Source of the DNA: Pseudarthrobacter chlorophenolicus
GTDB lineage: Bacteria; Actinomycetota; Actinomycetes; Actinomycetales; Micrococcaceae
Assembly: GCF_000962805.1 (NCBI RefSeq)
Contig: NZ_JZTW01000016.1
Span: 1 to 64,000 of the forward strand
Reading direction: 5' to 3'
Length of the DNA: 64,000 bases
How positions within the stretch are numbered: the stretch's first letter is position 1; the number at the start of each line of letters is the position of its first letter. The notes beneath the pieces were generated by a model. It ran no database searches and had not been told where the DNA came from. It worked only from the letters and a program-made list of their open reading frames with translations. The position numbers and the translations under genes are program-made. Below, piece by piece: positions 8,202 to 16,344 of the stretch.

Positions 8202-10256
8202 GTGACTCAGCTCATCACCACGGAACTGGTCGAGCTCGACCGGAACCTGGGCAACGACCCCGAGGCGGTGATCCGGCACCTGGCAAGCAAGGTTGCTGCC
8301 ACCGGACGCGCAACAGAGGTTGAAGGCCTCTTTGCCGACGCCTACGCCCGCGAACAGAAGACTGCCACCGGCATTCCCGGCGGCATCGCCATCCCGCACT
8401 GCCGCTCCGCTGCGGTGGTGGAGCCCACCCTGGCCATGGCCCGCCTTTCCCCCAAGGTGGACTTCGGCGCCAAGGACGGCCCCGCGGACCTCGTGTTCTT
8501 CATTGCCGCTCCGGACGGTGCCGACCAGGCCCACCTGAAGCTGCTCTCCAAGCTGGCCCGGTCCCTCATCAAAAAGGACTTCACGGCTGCCCTCCGCAAC
8601 GCCTCCTCCGAGGCAGAGATCGTGGAGCTGGTGGACGGCGCCCTCGCCGACAAGCCGGCCGCGCACGCCACTGCACCGGCGGAGACGGTCGCCGCTGGCG
8701 CTGCTGCAGGCTCGGTTCCGGCAGGCTCAGCCACCGGGACTTCCGCAGGCTCACCCGCCCGCACCCGCCGCCTCGTGGCCGTCACCGCCTGCCCCACCGG
8801 CATCGCCCACACCTACATGGCGGCGGACTCGCTCGTGGCTGCCGCCCAGGAAGCCGGCGTGGACCTGCAGGTGGAGACGCAGGGTTCCTCCGGCGCCAAG
8901 GCCCTGGACCCCGCCGTCATCGCCGCAGCGGACGCCGTGATCTTCGCCGTTGACGTGGATGTGCGCGGCAAGGAGCGCTTCGCCGGCAAGCCGGTGATCA
9001 ACGCTCCCGTCAAGCGCGGCATCGATGAGCCCGCCAAGATGGTCCAGGAAGCCCTGGCCGCCGCGGACGATCCCCACGCACGCCGCGTTCCGCACTTCGG
9101 TGCCGAGGAACAGGCTGAGCAGGCGGCCGCCGAGAAGGGCGAGCACATCGGCCAGAAGCTGAAGCGCGCACTCCTCACCGGCGTCAGCTACATGATCCCG
9201 TTCGTTGCCGGCGGTGGCCTGCTGATCGCCCTCGGGTTCCTGCTGGGCGGCTATGACATCACCGGCGTGGCGGACAAGGTGGTGCTGGAAAACAGCTTCG
9301 CCAACCTCCCCGAAGGCGGCCTGGCCATTTACCTGGGCGCTGTCTTCTTCAAGATCGGTGCCCTGTCCATGGGCTTCCTGGTCCCGGCGCTGGCAGGCTA
9401 CATTGCGTACGCCATCGCCGACCGCCCGGGCATCGCGCCCGGCTTCGTGGCAGGCGCAGTGTCCGGATTCATGGGCGCCGGGTTCCTCGGCGGCATCGTA
9501 GGCGGCCTCCTGGCCGGCTACATCGCGCACCTGATCGGCACCTGGCAGGTGGCCCGCTGGCTGCGCGGCCTCATGCCCGTGGTCATCATCCCGCTGCTGG
9601 CTTCCATCGTGGCGTCCGGCCTCATGTTCCTGGTCCTCGGCGGCCCCATCGCAGGCCTCACCACCGCACTGAACAGCTGGCTGTCCGGCATGACCGGTGC
9701 TTCCGCTGTGGTCCTGGGCATCATCCTGGGCCTCATGATGTGCTTCGACCTGGGCGGCCCGGTCAACAAGGTGGCCTACGCGTTCGCCGTGGCCGGCCTG
9801 AGTGCCGGCAGCGCCACCAACCAGGCACCGTGGCAGATCATGGCCACAGTGATGGCAGCGGGCATGGTCCCGCCGCTGGCCATGGCCCTGGCCACCGTCC
9901 TGGACAAGAAGCTCTTCAGCCTGGCTGAGCGCGAAAACGGCAAGGCAGCCTGGCTGCTGGGCGCCTCCTTCATCTCCGAAGGGGCCATCCCGTTCGCCGC
10001 TGCCGACCCGCTGCGCGTCATCCCCGCCAGCATGCTGGGCGGCGCACTCACCGGCGCCCTCACCATGGCCTTCAACGTCACGTCGCAGGCACCCCACGGC
10101 GGTATCTTCGTGTTCTTCGCCATCGGTAACGTGCTGATGTTCATCGTTTCGATCATCGCCGGCACGGTGGTCAGTGCCCTGGCCGTCGTGGCGCTGAAGC
10201 GCTGGGCAGCCCCGAAGACCACTGCTACCGTGGAGAGCGTCCCAGCAACGGTCTGA
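8202..10256 (+). CDS. fruA: PTS fructose transporter subunit IIABC
   Basis: A 684-residue fused fructose permease that imports fructose and phosphorylates it to fructose 1-phosphate. The order is EIIA (residues 1-150, phospho-His66 in GIAIPHCRS), an Ala/Gly/Ser-rich linker (about 151-188), EIIB (about 190-290, phospho-Cys197 in TACPTGIAHTYMAA), and membrane EIIC (about 320-670, many hydrophobic segments, GLMMCFDLGGPVNK signature). The GTG at 8202 is preferred: AAAGGA lies 6 nt before it, whereas an in-frame TTG at 8196 would abut that site. EIIA-EIIB-EIIC is the usual actinobacterial order. Phosphate would come from HPr, encoded just downstream; no ptsI is in the window. Confidence 0.95.
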   Translation: MTQLITTELVELDRNLGNDPEAVIRHLASKVAATGRATEVEGLFADAYAREQKTATGIPGGIAIPHCRSAAVVEPTLAMARLSPKVDFGAKDGPADLVFFIAAPDGADQAHLKLLSKLARSLIKKDFTAALRNASSEAEIVELVDGALADKPAAHATAPAETVAAGAAAGSVPAGSATGTSAGSPARTRRLVAVTACPTGIAHTYMAADSLVAAAQEAGVDLQVETQGSSGAKALDPAVIAAADAVIFAVDVDVRGKERFAGKPVINAPVKRGIDEPAKMVQEALAAADDPHARRVPHFGAEEQAEQAAAEKGEHIGQKLKRALLTGVSYMIPFVAGGGLLIALGFLLGGYDITGVADKVVLENSFANLPEGGLAIYLGAVFFKIGALSMGFLVPALAGYIAYAIADRPGIAPGFVAGAVSGFMGAGFLGGIVGGLLAGYIAHLIGTWQVARWLRGLMPVVIIPLLASIVASGLMFLVLGGPIAGLTTALNSWLSGMTGASAVVLGIILGLMMCFDLGGPVNKVAYAFAVAGLSAGSATNQAPWQIMATVMAAGMVPPLAMALATVLDKKLFSLAERENGKAAWLLGASFISEGAIPFAAADPLRVIPASMLGGALTGALTMAFNVTSQAPHGGIFVFFAIGNVLMFIVSIIAGTVVSALAVVALKRWAAPKTTATVESVPATV

Positions 10257-10323
10257 CCGCGGCCCCACCCACACACCTCACCGGCGCTGAACCGTCAGCT
10301 CGCCGAAAGACAAAGGAGCAACA

Positions 10324-10602
10324 ATGCCAGAACGCACCGCAACCGTCGCCAGCCGCGTGGGCCTGCACGCCCGTCCCGCCGCCATCTTTGCCGAGGCAGC
10401 CGGCGAGTTCGACCTGGACATCACCATCGCCCGTGAAGGCGAGCCCGCCGACGAGGCCATGGACGCAGCCAGCATCCTGTCCCTCATGAGCCTGGGCGCC
10501 TCACACGGCGACGTTGTGGTGCTCCGCGCCGAAGGTGCAGGCGCCGACGACGCCCTGGAGCGCCTGGTGCAGATCCTGGAAACGGACCACGACGCCGAGT
10601 AG
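10324..10602 (+). CDS. ptsH: Phosphocarrier protein HPr
   Basis: A 92-residue HPr that passes phosphate from enzyme I to the EIIA domain of FruA. Phospho-His15 is in VGLHARPA, and the Ser region is AASILSLMSLG. AAAGGAG lies 6 nt before the ATG. It is last in the fru operon, 67 bp after fruA, and ends at a strong terminator. Having the general HPr gene in the fructose operon is common in Arthrobacter relatives. Enzyme I must be elsewhere. Confidence 0.95.
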   Translation: MPERTATVASRVGLHARPAAIFAEAAGEFDLDITIAREGEPADEAMDAASILSLMSLGASHGDVVVLRAEGAGADDALERLVQILETDHDAE

Positions 10603-10628
10603 CAGGCAGGCTGCCCGGCAGCCGGACC

Positions 10629-10694
10629 AAGCCAAGCGGCCGCCGTCGCGCCTTCCCTTCAAGGGAACGGCACGACGGCGGCCGCTGGCTTTTT
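10629..10694 (+). terminator. Terminator of the fru operon
   Basis: A long hairpin whose arms (AAGCCAAGCGGCCGCCGTCG side and its complement) surround a smaller inner stem TTCCCTTCAAGGGAA. It is followed by CTTTTTAG. Confidence 0.9.
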
Positions 10695-10724
10695 AGCGTC
10701 CGGGCCACCTCCCCCGCGTCCCCA

Positions 10725-10790
10725 CCCAACTAGGTAGCACTTAATGTCGTTTTGAGGGTCCATAACGACATCTGCTGCTACCTGGTTGGG
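10725..10790. repeat. Large imperfect intergenic palindrome (element B)
   Basis: Arms of 27 nt (10725-10751 and 10764-10790) match at 22 positions, with a symmetric 4-by-4 internal bulge and one G-T-type mismatch. The 12-nt loop ends in GTCCAT, followed by A, as in element A at 6187-6247. It lies just past the fru terminator and 10 bp from the stop of the next convergent gene. Confidence 0.85.
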
Positions 10791-10800
10791 AGGAAGGGGG

Positions 10801-11232
10801 TCAGGGGCGTTCGGCGATGGCTTTTACGTCGGCCACCAGCTTGTCCCACATCCCCTTCGAGTGGCTTGCCGCCTCTTCATTCGGGTTGTTGTCCTGCGCA
10901 AGCGTGAGGTGGGTGCCGCCGTCGCCGTCCTGCAGCGTCCAGGTCAGGGTGTGGTAGTTCTCCGGGACGTCCTCCTCGCCGCTGAGGGCGCTGAAATGGG
11001 TGTGCACCAGTTTCCGGCCGGGATCCACCTCCAGCACCTTGCCCTTGTCCTGGTACGGCTTGCCTTCCCATTCGCCGCTCCACGTGATGGGGCTTCCCTC
11101 CGCCCAGTCCGTTTCCAGGTCGGTCCCGAACATGAACTCCTTGGCGGCGGCGGGATCCGTGATGACGCTCCAGACGCGGTCCCGCGGGGCGCCGATGGTG
11201 GTGCTGGATGTTGCCGTGAAGTCTCCGGGCAT
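10801..11232 (-). CDS. SRPBCC (START/AHSA1-like) domain protein
   Basis: A 143-residue single-domain SRPBCC protein. It has the opening strand and helix pattern TTIGAPRDRVWSVITDPAAAKEF and the GxWxGKPYQDKGKVLEVDPGRKL hairpin seen in the AHSA1/polyketide-cyclase-like group, ending in a long C-terminal helix (SKGMWDKLVADVKAIAE). Such proteins bind hydrophobic ligands, and this one's ligand is unknown. The start at 11232 sits 1 bp after the stop of the methyltransferase (TGAC then ATG), so the two are co-translated; an upstream in-frame extension would run into that gene. The pairing suggests a shared small-molecule role, which is inference only. Confidence 0.85.
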   Translation of the reverse strand: MPGDFTATSSTTIGAPRDRVWSVITDPAAAKEFMFGTDLETDWAEGSPITWSGEWEGKPYQDKGKVLEVDPGRKLVHTHFSALSGEEDVPENYHTLTWTLQDGDGGTHLTLAQDNNPNEEAASHSKGMWDKLVADVKAIAERP

Positions 11233-11233
11233 G

Positions 11234-12076
11234 TCAGGCCTTCTTCGCGGTAAACAGCAGGTATTCCCATTCCATTTGGAACGGGGTGTCACCGTGGGCG
11301 TCGCCGAAGGACTCGGCGAGGTCGGTCAGCGCCTGGTCGAGTTCCTTCACTTTGTCCGCGTCGGCGCCGATGAACTTGTAGACGGCGATGGTGGGCCCGT
11401 AGTGGGACTTGAAGTAACGGACAAAGTCGCCGGGCTGGTGGAAATTGCGCACGGCAAGGGTCTGCTTGCGGGTGGACACCTCCATGACCCTGTCCCCCAT
11501 CAGTTCCCTGACGTGGTCCTCGCTCCCCCACAGGGGTGCAGGCTGGGCGCCCGGCGGTGGCGGCGGAGCGAAGGGCTTCATGGTGGCGAACATCCGGCCG
11601 ATGAAGCCCTCCGGGGTCCAGCTGAGCAGCCCGATGCTGCCGCCGGGTTTGCACACCCGGAGGATCTCGTCCGCCGCCGCCTGGTGGCGCGGTGCGAACA
11701 TGGCACCGAGGCAGGACATTACGACGTCGAACCCGGCGTCCTCGAAGGGCAGCGCCTCGGCGTCGGCTTCTTTCCATTCCAGGCTGACGCCCCGGTTGGC
11801 GGCTTCGCGCCGCCCGGCTTCGAAGAGCTCAGGGGTGAGGTCCGAGGCCACCACCTTGGCGCCCATCATGGCCGCCGGGATGGCCGCATTTCCTGACCCG
11901 GCGGCGACGTCCAGCACTCGGTGGCGGGAACGCACGCCGCACGCTTCCACCAGGATGGCACCGAGCTCCAGGAGCATTTCATCCGCCAGGGCCGGGTAGT
12001 CCCCGGAAGCCCACATGGCACGGTGCTTCTGTTTCAGCGCCCGGTCCGCCTCGGCCGCATCGGTCTGGTCATTCAT
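11234..12076 (-). CDS. Class I SAM-dependent methyltransferase
   Basis: A 280-residue Rossmann-type methyltransferase. The SAM motif I is VLDVAAGSGNAA (near residue 54). The acidic end of strand 2 is ASDLTP, motif II/III is ADAEALPFEDAGFDVV, and the post-motif is LRVCKPGGSIGLLSW. It looks like the UbiE/Methyltransf_11 group. The substrate is unknown. It is the first gene of a two-gene unit with the SRPBCC protein. A proline run (PPPPPGAQPAP) interrupts the substrate lid near residue 170. Confidence 0.88.
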   Translation of the reverse strand: MNDQTDAAEADRALKQKHRAMWASGDYPALADEMLLELGAILVEACGVRSRHRVLDVAAGSGNAAIPAAMMGAKVVASDLTPELFEAGRREAANRGVSLEWKEADAEALPFEDAGFDVVMSCLGAMFAPRHQAAADEILRVCKPGGSIGLLSWTPEGFIGRMFATMKPFAPPPPPGAQPAPLWGSEDHVRELMGDRVMEVSTRKQTLAVRNFHQPGDFVRYFKSHYGPTIAVYKFIGADADKVKELDQALTDLAESFGDAHGDTPFQMEWEYLLFTAKKA

Positions 12077-12222
12077 GGGTCCGCGCTCCTCATCGAGCCG
12101 TTGGGTTTCAGCGCGCTGCGGGCACAGCGGGCGCTGCGATGCGACTCATTCTGGCCGCGCGGGAACCGGCTGTAAAGGTGGTGCGGCTATTTTGGGGGCC
12201 GCTGCAGGTTCCGCGAGCCGTC

Positions 12223-13404
12223 CTAGGCGGGCTTGCGTGCCCTCGTGGTGGTTGACTTGGCGGCGGGTTTTTCGGTGCTCTTTGACGCGGCTGCCGTAGT
12301 TCCGGTGGATTTGCCGGCGGTGGTCTTCGCAGCGGTGGACTGGCTACCGGTGGACTTCGCCGTGGTGCTCCTGGTTGAAGTGCTCTTGGCTGCAGCGCCC
12401 TTGGATGCCGTTGCTTTGGCAGCCGTGGAGCGGGTACCGGTTTTGGTGTCCGTGGCCTTGGACGTTGATGTCTTCGAAGCGGCGGCAGTCCCCGTTCCTG
12501 ACGACCGTGAGCCGGAGGACTTCCGTGCGGGCTTGGCGGGCTTATCCCCATCCTCCGTCCCGCCGTCGTCGGACTCTTCCTCGTCTGAATCCGCTGCGCC
12601 CGAGGCCGCTGCCGCGCCGCCGCGCTTCCGGTCGAGGCTGCGTTTCAGGGCCTCCATCAGGTCGATGACCTCGCCCTTGCCGCCGTCGCCCGCTTCCACA
12701 CCGAACGTTTCATCTGTGTCCAGCGACTCGCCCTGCTCCAGCTTGGCGTCGATCAGTTTCCGCAGCTGCACCTGGTAATCGTCGGTGAAGGACTCCGGCT
12801 CGAAGTCCGCGGCCATCGATTCGACCAGCGCTGCGGACATGTCGCGTTCCTGCGCCGAGATTTTGATGGCGGTATCCAGCGCGGGGAAGTTCGCCTCACG
12901 GACCTCGTCCGGCCACAGCAGGGACTGCAGCACCAGGACGTCATCCTTGATCCGCAGCGCCCCCAACCGGGTCTTCTCACGGAGGGCGTACTGGACGATG
13001 GCCACCCTGTCAGTGTCCTCGAGGGCCCGGCGCAGCAGCACATAGGCTTTGGGCGACTTGGAGTCAGGTTCCAGGTAATAGCTCTTCTCGAACATCATCG
13101 GTTCGAGCTGCTCGGAGGGGACGAACTGCACCACTTCGATCTCGTGGCTGTTTTCCGCCGGGATGGCCTTCAGTTCATCCTTGGACAGCACCACCGTGCG
13201 GCCGTCCTCTTCAAAGGCCTTCTCGATATCCGAGTAGTCGATCACCTGCCCGCAGACCTCGCAACGCCGCTGGTACCGGATTCTTCCACCGTCGGCGTTG
13301 TGGACCTGGTGCAGACTGATGTCATGATCCTCTGTGGCGCTGTAGACCTTGACGGGCACGTTGACCAGCCCAAATGCGATGGCACCCTTCCAGATGGCTC
13401 TCAT
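12223..13404 (-). CDS. ku: Non-homologous end joining protein Ku
   Basis: A 393-residue bacterial Ku that binds DNA double-strand ends as a homodimer and recruits LigD. It opens with the canonical MRAIWKGAIAFGLVNVPVKVY and has a CEVCG pair near residue 48 and the beta-barrel core to about residue 260. The last 130 residues are a disordered tail: first acidic (DSDEEESDD), then a long Ser/Thr/Ala/Lys-rich stretch with repeated STAAK-like units ending in TTRARKPA. The ATG at 13404 is chosen because the family always begins MRxIWKG; the in-frame extension upstream is spurious. Shine-Dalgarno pairing is weak (GTAGGG directly before ATG), so translation may be leaderless. It is divergent from ligD with only 40 bp between start codons. 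Confidence 0.95.
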   Translation of the reverse strand: MRAIWKGAIAFGLVNVPVKVYSATEDHDISLHQVHNADGGRIRYQRRCEVCGQVIDYSDIEKAFEEDGRTVVLSKDELKAIPAENSHEIEVVQFVPSEQLEPMMFEKSYYLEPDSKSPKAYVLLRRALEDTDRVAIVQYALREKTRLGALRIKDDVLVLQSLLWPDEVREANFPALDTAIKISAQERDMSAALVESMAADFEPESFTDDYQVQLRKLIDAKLEQGESLDTDETFGVEAGDGGKGEVIDLMEALKRSLDRKRGGAAAASGAADSDEEESDDGGTEDGDKPAKPARKSSGSRSSGTGTAAASKTSTSKATDTKTGTRSTAAKATASKGAAAKSTSTRSTTAKSTGSQSTAAKTTAGKSTGTTAAASKSTEKPAAKSTTTRARKPA

Positions 13405-13444
13405 CCCTACAGTCAACAGCACACCGGGCCGGAGGTGAAGACCC

Positions 13445-15931
13445 ATGGCCTCTAAGGAACGTGTCCGTGTGGCCGGGCGCGAGCTGACACTCACCAACCT
13501 GGACAAAATCATCTACCCGGAAACCGGCACCACCAAGGCCGATGTGCTGGCCTACTACGCCGCCGTGGCCCACGTCCTGATCCCGGCGGCGGCCAACCGG
13601 CCCGCCACCCGCAAGCGGTGGGTGAACGGCGTGGGCACCGCGGAGAAGCCCGGCGAGGTCTTCTTCCAGAAGAACCTGGAGGACTCGGCCCCGGGGTGGC
13701 TTCCCCGCGCTGCCATCACCCACAAGGACCGGACCATCCACTACCCCATGGTCAACGACCCCGCCGTCCTCACCTGGTTCGGGCAGATCAACTCCCTCGA
13801 AATCCACGTGCCCCAGTGGCGGGTGGATTCCCAGGGCAACCAGCTGAACCCGGACCGGCTGGTCCTGGACCTGGACCCCGGCGAGGGTGCCGGCCTCGCC
13901 GAATGCCGGGAAGTGGCGCTGCTGGCCCGCGACATCCTGCAGGACGTTGGCCTGGACCCCGTCCCCGTCACCAGCGGCAGCAAGGGCATCCACTTATACG
14001 CGCCTTTGGACGGCACGCAGACCTCGGACCAGATCTCCGAATTCGCCCGGGAACTGGCACGCGCCTTGGAATCCGACCACCCGGACCTCGCCGTCAGCGA
14101 CATGAAGAAGACCCTCCGCAAGGGCAAGGTCCTGGTGGACTGGAGCCAGAACAACGCCGCGAAAACCACCATCGTGCCTTACTCCCTGCGCGGCCGGCCC
14201 ACCCCGATGGTCGCGGCGCCGCGGACGTGGCGGGAGGTCAGCTCCCCCAAGCTCAGGCACCTCGACTACCAGGAGGTGCTGCGCCGGGTGCAGGAGGGCA
14301 AGGACCCGTTCGCCGCGGTCGTCCGAGGAGCCGGAGAGCTTGCGGAAGGTGACTCCGGCACAGCGCAGGACGGCACGCACCACGACGGCAATCCCCGCCT
14401 GGTGAAGTACCGTGCGATGCGCGACCCAGGGGCCACGCCCGAGCCGTTCAGTGGCGCACCGCGCGGCGGCGATGCCTTCGTGATCCAGGAACACCACGCC
14501 AGCCGCTTGCACTGGGACCTCAGGCTGGAGCACGAGGGTGTCCTGGCATCCTGGGCGCTCCCCAAGGGCGTGCCGGAGTCGGGCGGCAAGAACCACCTGG
14601 CCGTCCAGACCGAGGACCATCCCATGGACTACCTCACCTTCCACGGCACCATCCCCAAGGGTGAATACGGCGCCGGCGAGATGACCATTTGGGACACCGG
14701 CACCTATGAGCTGCACAAGTGGATCAACGGCAAGGAGGTGATCGTTACCCTCACCGGTTCAGAGGGCGGCGGGCTGGGCGGAACCAGGAAAGTAGCCCTG
14801 ATCCATACCGGCCGCGGCCAGGGCAGCGACGCCGAAAAGCAATGGCTGATCCACCTGATGGACAAGGAAGACCAGGGCGCACGACGGCGGCACGCACCTG
14901 CGCCCACGGACCCTGCGGGGAGTGCCGAAGAAGTGGGCAGTGCCGAGCAGGCGGCCCGCGCCCAGCATGTTTCCCCCGACGATTTCCGCCCCATGATGGC
15001 CACCGCGGGGGTCCCCGCAGACCTGATCGGCAGCGACTGGCAGGTTGAACTCAAATGGGACGGGGTGCGCGCCATCCTCGTGGCGGATGAGGCCACGGTG
15101 CGGATCTTCAGCCGCAACGGCAACGACGTCACCAGGACCTACCCCGAGCTCACAGACCGGCGGTGTTGGCCGGAGCAGCCGTTCGTGGCCGACGGCGAGA
15201 TCATCGCCGTCGGGCCCTCCGGCAGGCCGGACTTCGGCCTGCTGCAGGGCAGGATGAAACTCACCCGGGCCGCCGACGTCGCCAAAGCGCGGGAAACCAT
15301 TCCAGTCCGGCTGATGCTTTTCGACCTCCTGTCCGACGGCGGCACAGACCTCCGGCGGCTACCACTCAGCACGCGGCGCGAACGGCTTGAACAGTTCTTC
15401 CGGCCCTCGGACTGCCCAGTGGAACTGTCCATGGTGCTGGAGGATCCCGTGGAACACATCATGGACAGCGCACGGGAGCTGGGGCTCGAGGGCGTAATGG
15501 CCAAGCGCACGGACAGCCGTTACGTCAGCGGTCAGCGCACCCGGACCTGGATCAAGCTCAAGACCGAGCGCACCCAGGAAGTGGTGGTGGGCGGCTGGCG
15601 CCCGGGCAAGGGCGGCCGCCAGGAATCGGTGGGATCGCTGCTGGTGGGCATCCCCGACGGGAACAAGCTCCAGTACGTGGGCCGGGTGGGCAGCGGATTC
15701 AGTGGCCGCGAACTGGCCGAACTGCGGCGGACGGTGGACCAGTTGGCCCGGAAAACGTCACCGTTTCATGACGTTCCCCGGCCCGACTCTGCGGACGCGC
15801 ACTGGGTCACGCCGCAGCTCGTAGGTGAGGTGACCTACGGGGAGTGGACAGGCCCCGGGCGGTTGCGGCATCCCCGGTGGCGGGGCTGGCGGCTGGACAA
15901 AGACCCGTCAGAGGTTGTCAGGGAGGATTGA
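13445..15931 (+). CDS. ligD: NHEJ DNA ligase LigD (polymerase, phosphoesterase and ligase domains)
   Basis: An 828-residue multi-domain LigD. The N-terminal primase-like polymerase domain spans about 1-290, with LVLDLDPGEG for the metal Asp pair and SGSKGIHLYAPLDG. The 3'-phosphoesterase domain spans about 320-470, with QEHHASRLHWDLRLEHEG. The ATP-dependent ligase domain spans about 510-820, with nucleophile Lys537 in ELKWDGVRA, then DGEI and EGVMAKR and the C-terminal OB fold. The order Pol-PE-Lig is the mycobacterial/actinobacterial one. It repairs blunt and mismatched double-strand breaks with Ku. GGAGG lies 9 nt before the ATG. Ku is divergent, and the two probably share control. Confidence 0.96.
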   Translation: MASKERVRVAGRELTLTNLDKIIYPETGTTKADVLAYYAAVAHVLIPAAANRPATRKRWVNGVGTAEKPGEVFFQKNLEDSAPGWLPRAAITHKDRTIHYPMVNDPAVLTWFGQINSLEIHVPQWRVDSQGNQLNPDRLVLDLDPGEGAGLAECREVALLARDILQDVGLDPVPVTSGSKGIHLYAPLDGTQTSDQISEFARELARALESDHPDLAVSDMKKTLRKGKVLVDWSQNNAAKTTIVPYSLRGRPTPMVAAPRTWREVSSPKLRHLDYQEVLRRVQEGKDPFAAVVRGAGELAEGDSGTAQDGTHHDGNPRLVKYRAMRDPGATPEPFSGAPRGGDAFVIQEHHASRLHWDLRLEHEGVLASWALPKGVPESGGKNHLAVQTEDHPMDYLTFHGTIPKGEYGAGEMTIWDTGTYELHKWINGKEVIVTLTGSEGGGLGGTRKVALIHTGRGQGSDAEKQWLIHLMDKEDQGARRRHAPAPTDPAGSAEEVGSAEQAARAQHVSPDDFRPMMATAGVPADLIGSDWQVELKWDGVRAILVADEATVRIFSRNGNDVTRTYPELTDRRCWPEQPFVADGEIIAVGPSGRPDFGLLQGRMKLTRAADVAKARETIPVRLMLFDLLSDGGTDLRRLPLSTRRERLEQFFRPSDCPVELSMVLEDPVEHIMDSARELGLEGVMAKRTDSRYVSGQRTRTWIKLKTERTQEVVVGGWRPGKGGRQESVGSLLVGIPDGNKLQYVGRVGSGFSGRELAELRRTVDQLARKTSPFHDVPRPDSADAHWVTPQLVGEVTYGEWTGPGRLRHPRWRGWRLDKDPSEVVRED

Positions 15932-15961
15932 CGGCCCTCTGCCTGCCGATGCGGAGGCTCG

Positions 15962-16060
15962 AGTGACGCGCTGGTTCACCAGTGACGCGCAAATTCGTCC
16001 GTGACGCGGAAATTCCCTGTCGCACCGGGTATATGGGGTGCGCCAGGGAATTTCCGTGTC
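15962..16060. repeat. Tandem 20-nt units running into a strong hairpin (element C)
   Basis: Three units of 19-20 nt start at 15962, 15981 and 16001, each beginning (A)GTGACGCG, the last two continuing AAATT. The third unit is the left arm of a hairpin: 16003-16026 pairs with 16037-16060 with one mismatch and one G-T, around a 10-nt loop GGGTATATGG. It lies between convergent ligD and the small gene ending at 16087. It may terminate both, but it has no T-run and the tandem units are not explained by termination. Confidence 0.75.
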
Positions 16061-16086
16061 GGTGGTGAATATGTGGTTCGCCCGTC

Positions 16087-16344
16087 CTAGGACGAGTGCG
16101 GCATCTGCGGCTTCCCGGTCCGGTGGACGGCCACTACGGATGCCTCGTGGCCCATCCGCCCGTGGCCGGATCCCCGGTCCTTCGGGTGGCGGCGCTTGCC
16201 GTTGCCGTCAGGCCAGGAGTTTTGCCTCGGCATGCCGCCCGGCGCAGTGGTGGCCGCTGCCGGCAGGTCCGGGGAGTCCATAGCCGCGGCCAGATGGTCC
16301 GCCATCTCCGGATTGAGGTGGGATTTGCGGTTTTCGTCAGCCAT
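16087..16344 (-). CDS. Small basic hypothetical protein
   Basis: An 85-residue hydrophilic protein with no recognised domain. It opens with an acidic helix-like stretch (NPEMADHLAAAMDSPDL). The remainder is rich in Gly, His, Lys and Arg (GNGKRRHPKDRGSGHGRMGH), likely disordered and possibly nucleic-acid binding. The ATG at 16344 is chosen because AAAGGAAG lies 5 nt upstream, a strong ribosome site; the longer in-frame extension is not supported. It stands alone between element C and a long empty stretch. No function is assigned. Confidence 0.6.
   Translation of the reverse strand: MADENRKSHLNPEMADHLAAAMDSPDLPAAATTAPGGMPRQNSWPDGNGKRRHPKDRGSGHGRMGHEASVVAVHRTGKPQMPHSS

Noticed and set aside
8751..10274. 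Long open frame antisense to fruA (about 507 codons)
   Set aside because: It is His/Gly/Gln-rich with no recognisable fold, typical of antisense of a membrane protein gene with GC third positions.
15962..16020. CRISPR array
   Set aside because: Only three short direct units with almost no spacers and no cas genes nearby.
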